Shown here in pieces: positions 8,018 to 17,162 of a DNA stretch of 64,000 bases; the stretch's first letter is position 1; every line of letters begins with the position of its first letter. Under the pieces are notes generated by a model. The model worked only from the letters and a program-made list of their open reading frames with translations. It searched no databases and was not told where the DNA came from. A program made the position numbers and the translations under genes. Where the stretch lies: the NCBI RefSeq assembly GCF_003967355.1, contig NZ_BIFH01000034.1:109904-173903 (forward strand). The letters are read 5' to 3'. This DNA is from Embleya hyalina. GTDB lineage: Bacteria; Actinomycetota; Actinomycetes; Streptomycetales; Streptomycetaceae.

Positions 8018-9205
8018 GGAGCATCCCCTCTTGCACGGGGCTGATCGCCAGGTCCAGCACGGCCGCGCCGTCACCCAGGGAGCAGTTCCCGCCTGCGCGG
8101 GGCCGACGCCGTCATGCCGCGCCCGACGCCTGCGAGTCCCGGAACATCCCCGCGCTCGCGGGGCCGACATGCGGGTCTGCGTCGTGCGCTGGTCTTTCAG
8201 GGGAGCATCCCCGCTCGCGCGGGGCCGACTGCAGCACACGGATCCGTGGACGGACGCGCAGGGGAGCATCCCCGCTCGCGCGGGGCCGACTGCGTGGATG
8301 CGTGCATCACGCTGCGGTTCGCGGGAGCATCCCCGCTCGCGCGGGGCCGACACGACCTCCCCGCCGACTCGGGCGTCCTCGACAGGAGCATCCCCGCTCG
8401 CGCGGGGCCGACCGCGTCGTGGCTGACGCTGGGTCAGGGGCCGGCGGAGCATCCCCGCTCGCGCGGGGCCGACGGGCGACCCCATCGAAGCCACACAGCG
8501 GCACGGGGAGCATCCCCGCTCGCGCGGGGCCGACCGATGACCCGCACCGAGCAGCCCGACGACACCAGGAGCATCCCCGCTCGCGCGGGGCCGACGTCCA
8601 CGGCGGGGGTGGCGTTGCGGGCGGCGGGGGAGCATCCCCGCTCGCGCGGGGCCGACGCCATGAGGGTGAGGGCCAACGAGGCGATGCCGGGAGCATCCCC
8701 GCTCGCGCGGGGCCGACCAAAGGCCCCCCGAGTACTACGACGTCATCGAAGGAGCATCCCCGCTCGCGCGGGGCCGACGTTCCGTGAACGCGGTGCCGGT
8801 CGTGTCCACGGGGAGCATCCCCGCTCGCGCGGGGCCGACGTCACCAGCTCGGTGTGGGCGCCGTTCGAGAAGGGAGCATCCCCGCTCGCGCGGGGCCGAC
8901 TGGCCGCGCGCCTTCGCCCACGCGGTGAACGCAGGAGCATCCCCGCTCGCGCGGGGCCGACCCGAGCCGGGGCCGGTTGCGAAATAGCCGCCCGGGAGCA
9001 TCCCCGCTCGCGCGGGGCCGACGCCGAGACGGTTGTCGACGACCAAGTGGGGCCAGGAGCATCCCCGCTCGCGCGGGGCCGACAGACCGGCCCTCTCGGC
9101 GAGACCTGGTACAGCCGGAGCATCCCCGCTCGCGCGGGGCCGACTCGTCGGCGGCCACCGCGGCCTCGACGTGCGCGGGAGCATCCCCGCTCGCGCGGGG
9201 CCGAC
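8018..9205 (-). CRISPR. CRISPR array 4, 20 repeats, leftward
   Basis: Degenerate repeats start at 8018 and 8079 and a variant at 8141. From 8202 to 9178 there are seventeen identical copies reading GGAGCATCCCCGCTCG-CGCGGGGCCGAC on the plus strand, at an exact 61-bp period with 33-nt spacers. The transcript repeat ends in GATGCTCC. Older repeats have a different loop (GCGCTCGCG versus GCTCGCGCG). A further heavily decayed unit may lie near 7960-7983. The leader is at the right. Confidence 0.97.
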
Positions 9206-9320
9206 ACTGGATGACCTGGGATTCTACCAGTGGGTAACAGCATTTTCGCCCGGTTGCATTTTGCCACCACCGTGTCGTTTGCGGCGGGGTGAATCTCTGG
9301 CAACATCACGGTAGTTCACC
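9206..9320 (-). promoter_or_regulatory. CRISPR leader of array 4
   Basis: ACTGGATGACCTGGGATTCT adjoins the last repeat, followed by GGTAACAGCATTTTC, CGGTTGCATTTTGCCACC and GGTGAA...TTCACC at 9288-9320. The flank continues to about 9460 with the GATCGATCCGGGCC and CAGCCATCGGCATCG blocks shared with other inter-array spacers, and ends in what looks like a decayed repeat. Confidence 0.8.
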
Positions 9321-9498
9321 CGACGACCCCCTCGGTGCCTCTCGAGTGGTAATCGATCCGGGCCAGCCGGGGATCGCAGCCATCGGCATCGCCGCTCCCG
9401 TCCTCGACGTGCCGTCGGCGAGACCGGCGGCGCATTCCTCTACGGGCATCGGGAACGTCGATGAACCCAATGCCCTTACACGCGGGACCAATTCGGGA

Positions 9499-9658
9499 TC
9501 AACCGTCCGTGGGGACCGGCCATGACCGGCCGTCGGGCCCGCCGCACCACACGGTCTGTGTGCCGTCGGCGGCGACGTCGAGGCCGAACGTGTCGAAGGC
9601 CGGTCGGCCGTTGTCCGTCCACCGGGACCAGGCCGCGATCACCTCGTCCCACAGGCGC
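9499..9658 (-). pseudogene. C-terminal fragment of a graspetide-system methyltransferase (TgmC-like)
   Basis: Read on the minus strand, 9658 to 9499 encodes LWDEVIAAWSRWTDNGRPAF, then DTFGLDVAADGTQTVW, then CGGPDGRSWPVPTDG and a stop. This is the usual C-terminus of the O-methyltransferase (PIMT-like) that accompanies ATP-grasp peptide maturases in streptomycetes. Everything upstream of the tryptophan-rich segment is missing; the frame runs straight into the glycosyltransferase gene on the other strand. The matching precursor and ATP-grasp genes lie 8-10 kb away (17.2-19.2 kb). It is either a relic of the same cluster or of a second one. Confidence 0.6.
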
Positions 9659-9665
9659 CCTCGCC

Positions 9666-10538
9666 TTGGTTGCTGTGGTCGGCCCGGTCGAACCGGCCCT
9701 GCTGACCGCGTGGACCGCCCACTACCGCCGGCTCGGCGTCGAGCGCTTCCACCTCGCCTTCCACTTCCCCCAGCACGTCCCCGATGCCGGGCGCCGGCAA
9801 CTGCTGACCACCGCCCGGGAACTCGGCCTGCCCACCGGCCAGGTCAGCATGGGTCCATGGCACGAGCACACCAACTCCGAACTGCGCGACGCGCTGCGTG
9901 AACAGGCCGGCCCCGGTTGGCACCTGCTCGCCGATTCCGACGAGTTCCACACCCACCCTGCCCCGCTCGCCGAGGTCACCGAGGCGGCCGAGGAGAACGG
10001 CCGAGCCGTGGTGGGCGGGCTGATGCTCGACCGCGTCAGCGCCGACGGCCGCCTCGCCCTCTGGCGCCCCGAGGACGGACTCGACCGCACCTTCCCTCTC
10101 GGCGGCCACCTCACCCACTGCCTCCTGCACGGAGACCCCCGCAAGATCGTCCTTGCCCTCTCGGACGCCGCCGTCGCTTCCGGTAACCACCACGCCCCCG
10201 GCCGCAAGCCCGACCCCCACACACTCGCGTGCGTCCACCACTTCAAATGGCGCTCCGGCGTCGTGGACGACCTGCGTCGCCGCGTCGACCACTTCACAAA
10301 CGGCGCTTGGACCGAGCACACCCCGGCCGTCCGCAGCGAGGCTACCCGCCTGCTTCAGCACATCGACCGCCACAACAACAACCGCATCGACGTCTCCGAC
10401 CCCCGCCTCGGGTTCCGCCACGTCACCCTCGACCGCATGCCCGATGACTGGGCCACCGAAGCCGCCCGGATCCACACCGCTTGGCGCCCGCCCCGTCAGA
10501 GCTGGCCCGGCTCCACGATCTCCTCGCCCTCATTCTGA
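9666..10538 (+). CDS. Glycosyltransferase family 2-like protein, 5' end rearranged
   Basis: The protein begins LVAVVGPVEPALLTAWTAHY and carries LLADSDEFHTHP, a DxD-type metal/nucleotide-sugar site, at about residue 80. The later HHFKWRSGV and FTNGAWTEH segments are typical of GT2/GT92-like enzymes that transfer a sugar to a still unknown acceptor. The frame is open from ATG 9522, but 9522-9658 is the antisense of a TgmC fragment, so the real start is probably TTG 9666 or GTG 9675, or the native start is lost. No ribosome-binding site is obvious. The 3' end overlaps the convergent kinase gene by 43 bp. It may be a truncated but still expressed gene. Confidence 0.6.
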   Translation: MVAVVGPVEPALLTAWTAHYRRLGVERFHLAFHFPQHVPDAGRRQLLTTARELGLPTGQVSMGPWHEHTNSELRDALREQAGPGWHLLADSDEFHTHPAPLAEVTEAAEENGRAVVGGLMLDRVSADGRLALWRPEDGLDRTFPLGGHLTHCLLHGDPRKIVLALSDAAVASGNHHAPGRKPDPHTLACVHHFKWRSGVVDDLRRRVDHFTNGAWTEHTPAVRSEATRLLQHIDRHNNNRIDVSDPRLGFRHVTLDRMPDDWATEAARIHTAWRPPRQSWPGSTISSPSF

Positions 10539-10996
10539 GGTGCCTCGAACCGCGCGAAGAAGTCGTCCAGAGCCTCAGGGGTCACGATCAGCGAGTTCGC
10601 GTCACCTCTCCGGTTGCGCTCGGCCAGCCTGCGCAGCAGCTCGTCCCGATCGACGGGGAAGTAGAGCAGCCGCCAGCGCCCGCCGGCCGACTCCACCAGC
10701 TTCTTCATCGCATCGCGGTCCTTGCGCGGCCACAGCCCGTGATCCCACACCACATCCCGGCCCTCGGAGACCAGCTCGACCAGCCGTGAGTGCAGCTCGG
10801 CGACGACCGGGGCCTCCTTCTCGAAGTAGGTGTGCTCCGGGTAGTCGACGCCGTACCGACCGTGCCGCTCGTGGACGACCTCGTCCACCGAAAGCCGCAC
10901 CGCGCCCGGTGGCTCCAGCTTCCGCCGAGCGTAGGTCGTCTTTCCCGAGCCGGTGAGCCCCACCAGCAGGAACACCACTGGAGAACTCTCGGCCAC
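10496..10996 (-). CDS. P-loop ATPase / small-molecule kinase-like protein
   Basis: A 166-aa AAA/kinase-type protein. The Walker A motif LVGLTGSGKTTYARR lies at residues 10-24, an RLSVDE motif follows at ~36, and DVVWDHGLW resembles the Walker B/sensor region of zeta-toxin-like and chloramphenicol-phosphotransferase-like kinases. The C-terminus has LAERNRRGDANSLIVTPEAL, a lid-like Arg segment. The substrate is unknown. The ATG at 10996 is followed by MAESSPVVFLLVG. The gene is convergent with and overlaps the glycosyltransferase end. Confidence 0.72.
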   Translation of the reverse strand: MAESSPVVFLLVGLTGSGKTTYARRKLEPPGAVRLSVDEVVHERHGRYGVDYPEHTYFEKEAPVVAELHSRLVELVSEGRDVVWDHGLWPRKDRDAMKKLVESAGGRWRLLYFPVDRDELLRRLAERNRRGDANSLIVTPEALDDFFARFEAPQNEGEEIVEPGQL

Positions 10997-11098
10997 TGAC
11001 GACTCCCCTCACCGCTACCGGCGTTCACCGGCAAGTCTGCCACCACGGTCGGTTCCGGGAACCGCGTTCCGAACCCGCCACCACCGAAGGAGACACGC

Positions 11099-12073
11099 GT
11101 GCCCGCATCCGCCCTCGCCCGCCTGCTGCGGGCCTACGTTCGCCACGCGCCCGGAACAGTCGGCAAGCGCCCGCTCGTCGACCGTTTCCTCGACGATCAC
11201 CTTCGAACCCATCCCCTCCACACCACCGCTCGGTTGCGCTCGGGTGACCTGGTCACCGTCACCACTAGCGACGTCATTCAGCGATACCAGTACCTCTTCG
11301 GTGAGTGGGAGCCGAACCTGAGCGCCTTCCTGCGCGACCGCCTGCGGCCGGGAGATACCTTCATCGACGTCGGGGCCCACCGTGGCGCGTTCAGCCTCCT
11401 GGCCTCCCACGCAGTCGGACCGACCGGCCACGTCGTCGCCATCGAGCCCACCCCGCAGTTCCACAAGGACCTCGTCGGCGCAGCCTCTACCAACCACCGC
11501 ACGAACATTCGCACCATCCGCTCGGCCGCCTCCGACACCACCGGCACGCTGATCCTCTACCTGGAGGACCCGGCCAACCTCGGCCACACCACTGTGGTTC
11601 GACCCCGCAACGTCCACACCACATTTCACGTGCCGACCGCGCCACTTGCGGAGCTGCTCAGTCAGGCCGAGCTCTCCACCGCCCGGGTCATCAAGATCGA
11701 CGTCGAGGGCGCCGAGGCGGCGGCGGTCAGGGGACTGCTGCCCGCGCTTCCGCGCCTGCGCGAGGACGCGGAACTGGTCGTGGAAGTCACCCCCAGGCTC
11801 CTGGCCAAGCAGGGCGAGAGCACCACCGGCATCATCGACAAGCTGCGCGAGTACGGCTTCCACGCCTACACGCTCACCAACGACTACGACCCGGCCACCT
11901 ATCCCCGGGCCATACGCCGCCCTCAGGCGCCCGTCAGGTGCATCGGGACCCCGGAGCAAATGACCGACTTGGTCTTCTCTCGTATCGACGCCGACCTCCT
12001 CCCCCTCGATTGCCGAGCAGGACCCACACATCCCGGCCGCGGGGTCGGCCCGAGTCGCCTGCCTCGCCGATGA
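11099..12073 (+). CDS. FkbM family methyltransferase
   Basis: A 324-aa SAM-dependent methyltransferase of the FkbM family, which O-methylates sugars or secondary metabolites. Motif I is FIDVGAHRGAFSLLAS (residues ~90-105), motif II is VVAIEPTPQFH, and the family hallmark VIKIDVEGAEAAAV lies near residue 200. GTG 11099 follows GAAGGAGACAC, a good ribosome-binding site. The last ~30 residues are Arg/Pro/Gly-rich and may be read-through into noncoding DNA. With the glycosyltransferase and kinase nearby it could form a small sugar-modification group, but the genes do not form one operon. Confidence 0.85.
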   Translation: MPASALARLLRAYVRHAPGTVGKRPLVDRFLDDHLRTHPLHTTARLRSGDLVTVTTSDVIQRYQYLFGEWEPNLSAFLRDRLRPGDTFIDVGAHRGAFSLLASHAVGPTGHVVAIEPTPQFHKDLVGAASTNHRTNIRTIRSAASDTTGTLILYLEDPANLGHTTVVRPRNVHTTFHVPTAPLAELLSQAELSTARVIKIDVEGAEAAAVRGLLPALPRLREDAELVVEVTPRLLAKQGESTTGIIDKLREYGFHAYTLTNDYDPATYPRAIRRPQAPVRCIGTPEQMTDLVFSRIDADLLPLDCRAGPTHPGRGVGPSRLPRR

Positions 12074-12105
12074 CACCCGTGGCGCTATGACAAGGACTGG
12101 GTACT

Positions 12106-12579
12106 TTGACGAACAACAGTGTGATGAACAGTCGCAATTCGGTCTGCGTGATCGTTCACGACAAGGACACCGACACGATTGCCGCCGTGCACTACGCCGC
12201 CCGAAACTGGTTGCCGCAGCCCGCCTGGACGGTCCCGGGCGGCAAGGCCGAGCCCGGAGAAGCCCTCGACGAGGCCGCCGCTCGCGAACTCGAAGAGGAA
12301 ACCGGTCTGCTCGTCGATCCGGCAGATCTCGTACTCGTCCACGTGATCCACGTCGAACAGGGCTGAGACCAGGCCGGGCAGTTCGTCCTCTTCGTCTTCG
12401 CCACCGACACGTGGACCGGCGAACTGACCAACACCGAGCCGGACAAGCACCTGGCCGCCCGGTGGGTCACTGCAGGTCGGCTACCCGAGCCCGCGTTCCC
12501 GACCTCCGCGCAGGCACTGGCCGCCTACCACGGCGGACGTCCCTCCTTCTCCCGCCACGGATGGTCGGTCCTGTACTGA
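12106..12579 (+). pseudogene. NUDIX hydrolase interrupted by an in-frame TGA
   Basis: The frame opens MTNNSVMNSRNSVCVIVHD and contains a full Nudix box: GGKAEPGEALDEAAARELEE followed by ETGLLV. At 12364-12366 a TGA interrupts the frame after HVIHVEQG. The same frame then continues with DQAGQFVLFVFATDTWTGEL and ends WSVLY-stop at 12577. In relatives the stop position is normally Trp (QGWD), so a single TGG-to-TGA change explains it. The upstream part alone would be 86 aa and lacks the last strands of the fold. It is probably a recent pseudogene. Confidence 0.75.
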
Positions 12580-12811
12580 ACATCCTGCGAACGTGTCCCG
12601 AAAGGTACCGAGATGCCGATGAGTAGTGCCGATGAGTAGTAGGGAGGACGGGCGCTCACGACGGCGAGGGAGAGGGTCTCGGTGGAGGTGATTCCGACCT
12701 CGATGAGCGCCGGTGCTGGGCAGCACCCCGCCTGATCTTGGCTCGTATCAGTCTCTTGAGAAGAAGTCAGACAGGGCAGCATCGAGGGTAGGTCGGCTGC
12801 CGGGAGGCGCG

Positions 12812-13588
12812 ATGCTGAACTACGCAGGGGACTGGATATTCCCGAGGGCCGAAGCTTTCAAGACCGAGCGGGAGCTCAGCACACATGTCTTGAGTGTGCT
12901 CGAAAAGTGGTTCCACATCGAGGAGCAAGTGCCGGGATTCTACCGGGGCCGCGAGCCCGTGAGAATCGATGCGATTCTAGTTCCACGTGATCCCGAGCCC
13001 TGGTTCGACGAAGAGCCAGCGTTCGGGGTGGAGTTCAAGCGCCCCGTGGAGGACATGAATCTAGGGTCTTACCATGCGTGGGCTGGGCAGGCTGTCGACT
13101 ATGCGCACTGCGAGTTCGGGCATCATGGGCGCCTTCAGGTATTCCTCTGCCCCTCGCCCATGGTCGGCTATCTGGCCAGCGAGCGCCACATGACTGAACT
13201 GCGGCAACGGCGTGCGAACCTGCCGGCATTCACAGAGCAGAGTGAGCTGAGCATTTCGGCCCGACTGCCGGCCCCGGGGGATGTACCCGAAATAGTTCGG
13301 GCGCGAGCCGACAAGAAGAGGAGGGATGAGCAGGCCAGACTCGATACCGAGGACGCCACAGCCCGCAGTCTCGGCTTCGAGGACGATGTGCATAGGCGAC
13401 AGGAGGAACGTCGATTCACAGCGCTGGAACTTATGCGTCTTCTGGGTCAGCTCAACGTAGGGGAGCTTATGCCGAGCCGATACTACGGCTGGACGCTGCT
13501 GCGTTCCGGCATGCCGCTGTGGTCGCAAAATAGAGGCGTCCACCGTAGGTTCAGCCTCAAACCGCGGACAGCGGCTCGCGATCGTTGA
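12812..13588 (+). CDS. Hypothetical PD-(D/E)XK nuclease-like protein
   Basis: A 258-aa protein starting at ATG 12812 behind GGGAGGCGCG; the longer open frame from 12713 lacks such a site. Residues ~45-95 show PVRIDAILVPRD, then EPAFGVEFKRP, the D...ExK layout of a restriction-type nuclease core, followed by a Gln in AGQAVDYAH. The C-terminal half is charged and probably helical (ARADKKRRDEQARLDTEDA) and ends with a Lys/Arg-rich tail. Codon use is less GC-biased than in neighbouring genes, suggesting transfer. Function is not established; a defence or phage-derived nuclease is a reasonable guess. Confidence 0.55.
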   Translation: MLNYAGDWIFPRAEAFKTERELSTHVLSVLEKWFHIEEQVPGFYRGREPVRIDAILVPRDPEPWFDEEPAFGVEFKRPVEDMNLGSYHAWAGQAVDYAHCEFGHHGRLQVFLCPSPMVGYLASERHMTELRQRRANLPAFTEQSELSISARLPAPGDVPEIVRARADKKRRDEQARLDTEDATARSLGFEDDVHRRQEERRFTALELMRLLGQLNVGELMPSRYYGWTLLRSGMPLWSQNRGVHRRFSLKPRTAARDR

Positions 13589-13808
13589 CCAGACGTACGC
13601 CGTCCGGTGCAGCCAGGAAGGCCGAGGTCCCTGAGGTACGTCAGTCGGGCAGAGAAGTGCCTCCAGTCAAGGCTTCAACCAATTCGATCACCCCCGGCCC
13701 CGGCGTTCGACCATACCCCTACCCGGTGTCGTGGATCCGTGCTGTCGGCCGTCGGGTCCGGTGTCACCAGGCCGTGTTCGGCCACGCCAGTCCACACCAC
13801 CCGGTGGG

Positions 13809-14070
13809 TCACGGCACGAAGGGGGTGCCGTCGGGATTGTGAACGCCGGTCCAGTCGACTGCCCTGATCCGGTCGCCCGGAGCGGCGTCCTCCTGGGCCC
13901 TTGTCCGGAAGCGCAAACCGCATGATCGCGAGCTGGACGATCTGCCGCAGCGGGGTGGAGCCGACTACGCGGTCGAACTCGGTGCGGCGTTCCTCGGGGA
14001 GGTTGGCGCGGATCTCGTCGAGGGTGTCGAGCAGGGCGACGGTCTCGCCACGGACGCTCGTGGTGGGCAT
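13809..14070 (-). pseudogene. Frameshifted fragment of an antitoxin-like small protein
   Basis: From ATG 14070 (minus) the frame reads MPTTSVRGETVALLDTLDEI, RANLPEERRTEFDRVVGSTP, then QIVQLAIMRFALP. This is the same fold pattern as the antitoxin-like protein at 56224 (LPGTIGEIRAGL...FDREIDQAPL). After FALP the frame loses plausibility, while the next frame gives AQEDAAPGDRIRAVDWTGV and HNPDGTPFVP before a stop at 13809. A frameshift near 13900 is the simplest reading. No partner toxin is visible. Confidence 0.35.
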
Positions 14071-14212
14071 GTGTCCAGGGCGGCACCGTCACCCGGGTTG
14101 ATCGGTAGCCGGCACACCCGGCAACACGACGCACCGGGTACCGCTCCCGACTTTGGCAGACCGGAACGATGCGACGACGTCGGTGCCCACGCAGTTGACG
14201 CAGTAGCTCGCC

Positions 14213-14545
14213 CAGGCATCCCCACGCTCGCGGGGCCGACAACACTGCGGTGACGAGGCCCTGTTCCGCATCCGGACCATCCCCGCGTTCGCGGGGCCGA
14301 CCACGTCGTCGACAGCCGCTCGGTGACCCGGGTGGGACCATCCCCGCGCTCGCGGGGCCGACCTCGGCCAGCGACACCAGCGCCGCCTCGACCAGGGACC
14401 ATCCCCGCGCTCGCGGGGCCGACAGCAGCCAGTGCTGGACATCGCCGGGAACCATGGGACCATCCCCGCGCTCGCGGGGCCGACAAGACCAGCAACGTCT
14501 CGGTGGAGTTCATGGAGGGACCATCCCCGCGCTCGCGGGGCCGAC
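14213..14545 (-). CRISPR. CRISPR array 5, 6 repeats, leftward
   Basis: Repeats start at 14213 (degenerate), 14274, 14335, 14396, 14457 and 14518, with 61-bp period. The plus-strand form is GGACCATCCCCGCGCT-CGCGGGGCCGAC, so the transcript repeat ends in GATGGTCC. Five spacers. Confidence 0.96.
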
Positions 14546-14660
14546 ACTGGATGACCTGGGCGTCTACCAGCGGGTAACAGCCTTTTCGTTCGGTTGCATC
14601 TTGCCATCCATGCGTTGTCCGCAGCGTAATGAACCTCCGTCGATACCAGGGTAGTTCCCC
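14546..14660 (-). promoter_or_regulatory. CRISPR leader of array 5
   Basis: The standard leader blocks ACTGGATGACCTGGGCGTCT, GGTAACAGCCTTTTCGTTCG and GTTGCATCTTGCCA are present. The outer inverted repeat is degenerate (AATGAA...TTCCCC, 14628-14660). Confidence 0.78.
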
Positions 14661-14890
14661 GGACGACCCCCTCGGTGCCTGTCGAGCGGTGATCGATCCG
14701 GCCCGACCGAGGGTCGAGATACGACGCGGACAGACTCGTTCGCGTGGGTCCGAACGCCCTCGCGTCGATCCTCGACGCCTGCTGATCCGGGTGGGCCCAC
14801 CGGCCCGCCCGCTGCTCGGGGCGGGCCGGTGGGCCCATGTGCTCACGGAATCGATGCTGTCCGTCGCATCGCAACCGACGGGTGGATTCG

Positions 14891-15397
14891 TCAGTAGCAG
14901 TCCAGGCTGGAGGCCGCGTCGTTCGACTGCACGTTGGACGAGCTCGCGCCCGGCAGCATCCTCCAGATGCGGCCGCCGCCGGCGCCGTAGTCGTTCCAGA
15001 CGTCGACGAACCTCGACGGGGAGTTGTCCGCCCAGGCCGACGCCTGGTCGTTGAAGCCGTAGTCGGTCAGGTTGATGATCAGGCCCGAGCAGATCGCCGG
15101 GATCGCGTTCCAGGCGAGCATGCGCCCGCCGAAACCGCTGTGCTCCCACAGACAGAACTGGTTGTAGCCGCAGTCGGCCACGCCACGCAGGCTTGCGAGC
15201 TTCAAGGTGACGGCGCCGTTCTGCCAGGAGACGGTGTCCGCGCCGGTCTGCACGCCGCCGGGGTGCTCGGCGAGCACCTGGGCCATCTGCGTCCGTAACG
15301 ATGCCGCCGTGGGGGCGGCGTCGGCAACGCCGGTGCCGACGGGTAAGCCCAGGCCGACGACGACCGCGGTGGCCAGTGCGGCTGACTTGATCTTCAT
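14891..15397 (-). CDS. Secreted peptidase inhibitor family I36 protein
   Basis: A 168-aa secreted protein. A Sec signal peptide is clear: MKIKSAALATAVVVGLGLPV followed by GTGVADAAPT, with cleavage likely after ADA. The mature part has CGYNQFCLWEHSGFGGRMLAW, then SGLIINLTDYGFNDQASAW and a C-terminal DAASSLDCY. This spacing of Cys residues and the 'CLWE...FGG' motif are those of SMI-type I36 metalloprotease inhibitors of Streptomyces. The ATG at 15397 has GAGGGTATCGA upstream. It stands alone between arrays 5 and 6. Confidence 0.85.
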   Translation of the reverse strand: MKIKSAALATAVVVGLGLPVGTGVADAAPTAASLRTQMAQVLAEHPGGVQTGADTVSWQNGAVTLKLASLRGVADCGYNQFCLWEHSGFGGRMLAWNAIPAICSGLIINLTDYGFNDQASAWADNSPSRFVDVWNDYGAGGGRIWRMLPGASSSNVQSNDAASSLDCY

Positions 15398-16062
15398 TCG
15401 ATACCCTCGCTGTCCGTTCGCATGGATACGTTCGGTACGTTCGCGCGGTTCGACGGATCCAGGAACGGGGAGGCGGGGTTCCGGTGGACCCTCGCGGACC
15501 CTCTCGCGCAGGGCAGAACGTGCTCACCGGAACGGTTTCCGCTCCGCGCCGCTCCCGTACCCATTAAGTCGAACCCGGCGCCCCCGGGCAAGCAAACACG
15601 ATATGAACTCCCGCCCCAGACAAGGCAATTGCCAACCCAGGCATCTCATCACCCGGCACCCACACCCCGCCCCGCGGGCACCGCGCCGGCCCGGCCGGGA
15701 GTGCTCTTCCGTGCCGCCGGCGGCCGGTGAAGGAGACGCTGCGCCCGGGCATGTGCCGTTCGTCGACCGGGTGTCATCGCAGCCCGGTCGCCGGTGCGCT
15801 CTCGCCGGGCGTAGCCGGGGCCGCCGGGGAATTCACCCCCTCCGAGATCATCCGTGCCGGGTACTCGCGGCGCCGGAGCAACACAGCCGGGAGCCCGGGG
15901 ATGATCACCTTCGGGTGTCGTACAGGGTCCGCGTCCACACGTGGCGGTCGACCCTCGGGTCGACCAAGGATCGCAGCCATCGGTGTCGACTCCGCCTTCG
16001 ACGCGGACGTCGGCAGGCACCGGCGGCGCGTCCCGTATGCGGGCGCCGAAATCGTCGAGGAA
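15398..16062. other. Gene-free stretch with conserved CRISPR inter-array flank
   Basis: I find no convincing gene in 15398-16062; the open frames here show no recognisable motifs. The last ~130 bp (from about 15930) carry the blocks CAGCCATCGGTGTCGACTCC, GACGCGGACGTCGGCAG, GTATGCGGGCGCCGAAATCG and GAGGAACCGAATCCCC, shared with the flanks before arrays 11, 12 and 13. Confidence 0.6.
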
Positions 16063-16881
16063 CCGAATCCCCCGCCTGCGCGGGGCCGACTCGCCCTTGG
16101 TGAAGTCGTCCGGGTCCCACACCGGAACATCCCCGCGTTCGCGGGGCCGACGCCCACCACCGACTCGCCGACCTGATGGACGCGGGAACATCCCCGCGTT
16201 CGCGGGGCCGACCCGGCGCGCTGCTTGAACATGTCCTCGGTGTAGGGAACATCCCCGCTCGCGCGGGGCCGACTACTCGCCGGGCTACAGGTTGCGCACT
16301 GTGCAGGGAACATCCCCGCTCGCGCGGGGCCGACGGCCGGTCAGCCGTTCCTTGCTGTCGACCTCCGGGAACATCCCCGCTCGCGCGGGGCCGACGAGGG
16401 CGGCCCGCGGCAGGGTCCGCCGGACGAGGGAACATCCCGCGTTCGCGGGGCCGATGTCTCCTCCCACCGGTACGGGTCAGCAACGAGGGGAACATCCCCG
16501 CGTTCGCGGGGCCGATGCGACGTCGAAGGCGACCCACGACGTCCAGGAGGGAACATCCCCGCGTTCGCGGGGCCGATGCGGGCGGGGCGTCGGCGTACCC
16601 GGCATCGGAGGGAACATCCCCGCGTTCGCGGGGCCGATACGGACACCGAGACCTTCGACCTGCGCGCGCTGGGAACATCCCCGCGTTCGCGGGGCCGATG
16701 GGGGCGGGGGAACGGTCCCCTTCCTGGGGAGGGGAACATCCCCGCGTTCGCGGGGCCGATCTCACGTCGTACTCGTAAATCGACTCGCGCCCAGGAACAT
16801 CCCGCGTTCGCGGGGCCGATCACTACCTCCAAGCCCTCGTCGAGGACCGCGCGAGGAACATCCCGCGTTCGCGGGGCCGAT
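16063..16881 (-). CRISPR. CRISPR array 6, 14 repeats, leftward; newest spacer matches the ATP-grasp gene
   Basis: Repeats start at 16063 (degenerate), 16124, 16185, 16246, 16307, 16368, 16429, 16489, 16550, 16611, 16672, 16733, 16794 and 16855. The copies at 16429, 16794 and 16855 lack one C of the stem (CATCCCGC for CATCCCCGC). The leader-proximal half ends in GCCGAT rather than GCCGAC. The two newest repeats share the same deletion, and the base before each is A, consistent with a 28-nt copying ruler. The newest spacer (16821-16853) is identical to 18354-18386 in this window. Confidence 0.97.
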
Positions 16882-16996
16882 ACTGGATGACCTGGGCATC
16901 TACCAGCCGGTAACAGTGTTTTTGCTCGGTTGCATCATGCCACCCATGCGTCGTCGTCGGCGAGGTGAATCTCCTCTGACCACACGGTAGTTCACC
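16882..16996 (-). promoter_or_regulatory. CRISPR leader of array 6
   Basis: ACTGGATGACCTGGGCATCT, CCGGTAACAGTGTTTTTGCT, CGGTTGCATCATGCCACCC and the palindrome GGTGAA...TTCACC at 16964-16996 follow in the usual order. Confidence 0.8.
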
Positions 16997-17162
16997 CGAC
17001 CACCACCTCCGTGCGTCGAAGGAGTGATCGATCCGGGCCGATCGAAGTCGGCACGATCGGGGTGACCCCGTCCTCGACGCTGGCCGGATCGACCGACCAG
17101 CACGCCGTTGCGCTGCGCCGAGACCTCGCTCCCGAGCGTCGAAGGTTCGGGGAGCCTCGGCG

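Noticed and set aside
8114..9214. Long open frames through the CRISPR arrays (for example 366 aa here) encoding repeated RSIPARAGPT-type peptides
   Set aside because: They are translations of 61-bp repeat-spacer units; 61 is not a multiple of three, so the peptide pattern cycles through frames. There are no start signals or coding bias.
12364..12366. Selenocysteine at the in-frame TGA of the NUDIX gene
   Set aside because: Trp, not Cys or Sec, is expected at this place, and no SECIS-like hairpin was apparent.
12580..12811. Possible insertion-sequence remnant between the NUDIX and nuclease-like genes
   Set aside because: Only a short direct repeat (CGATGAGTAGT) is seen; no transposase motif or terminal inverted repeats.
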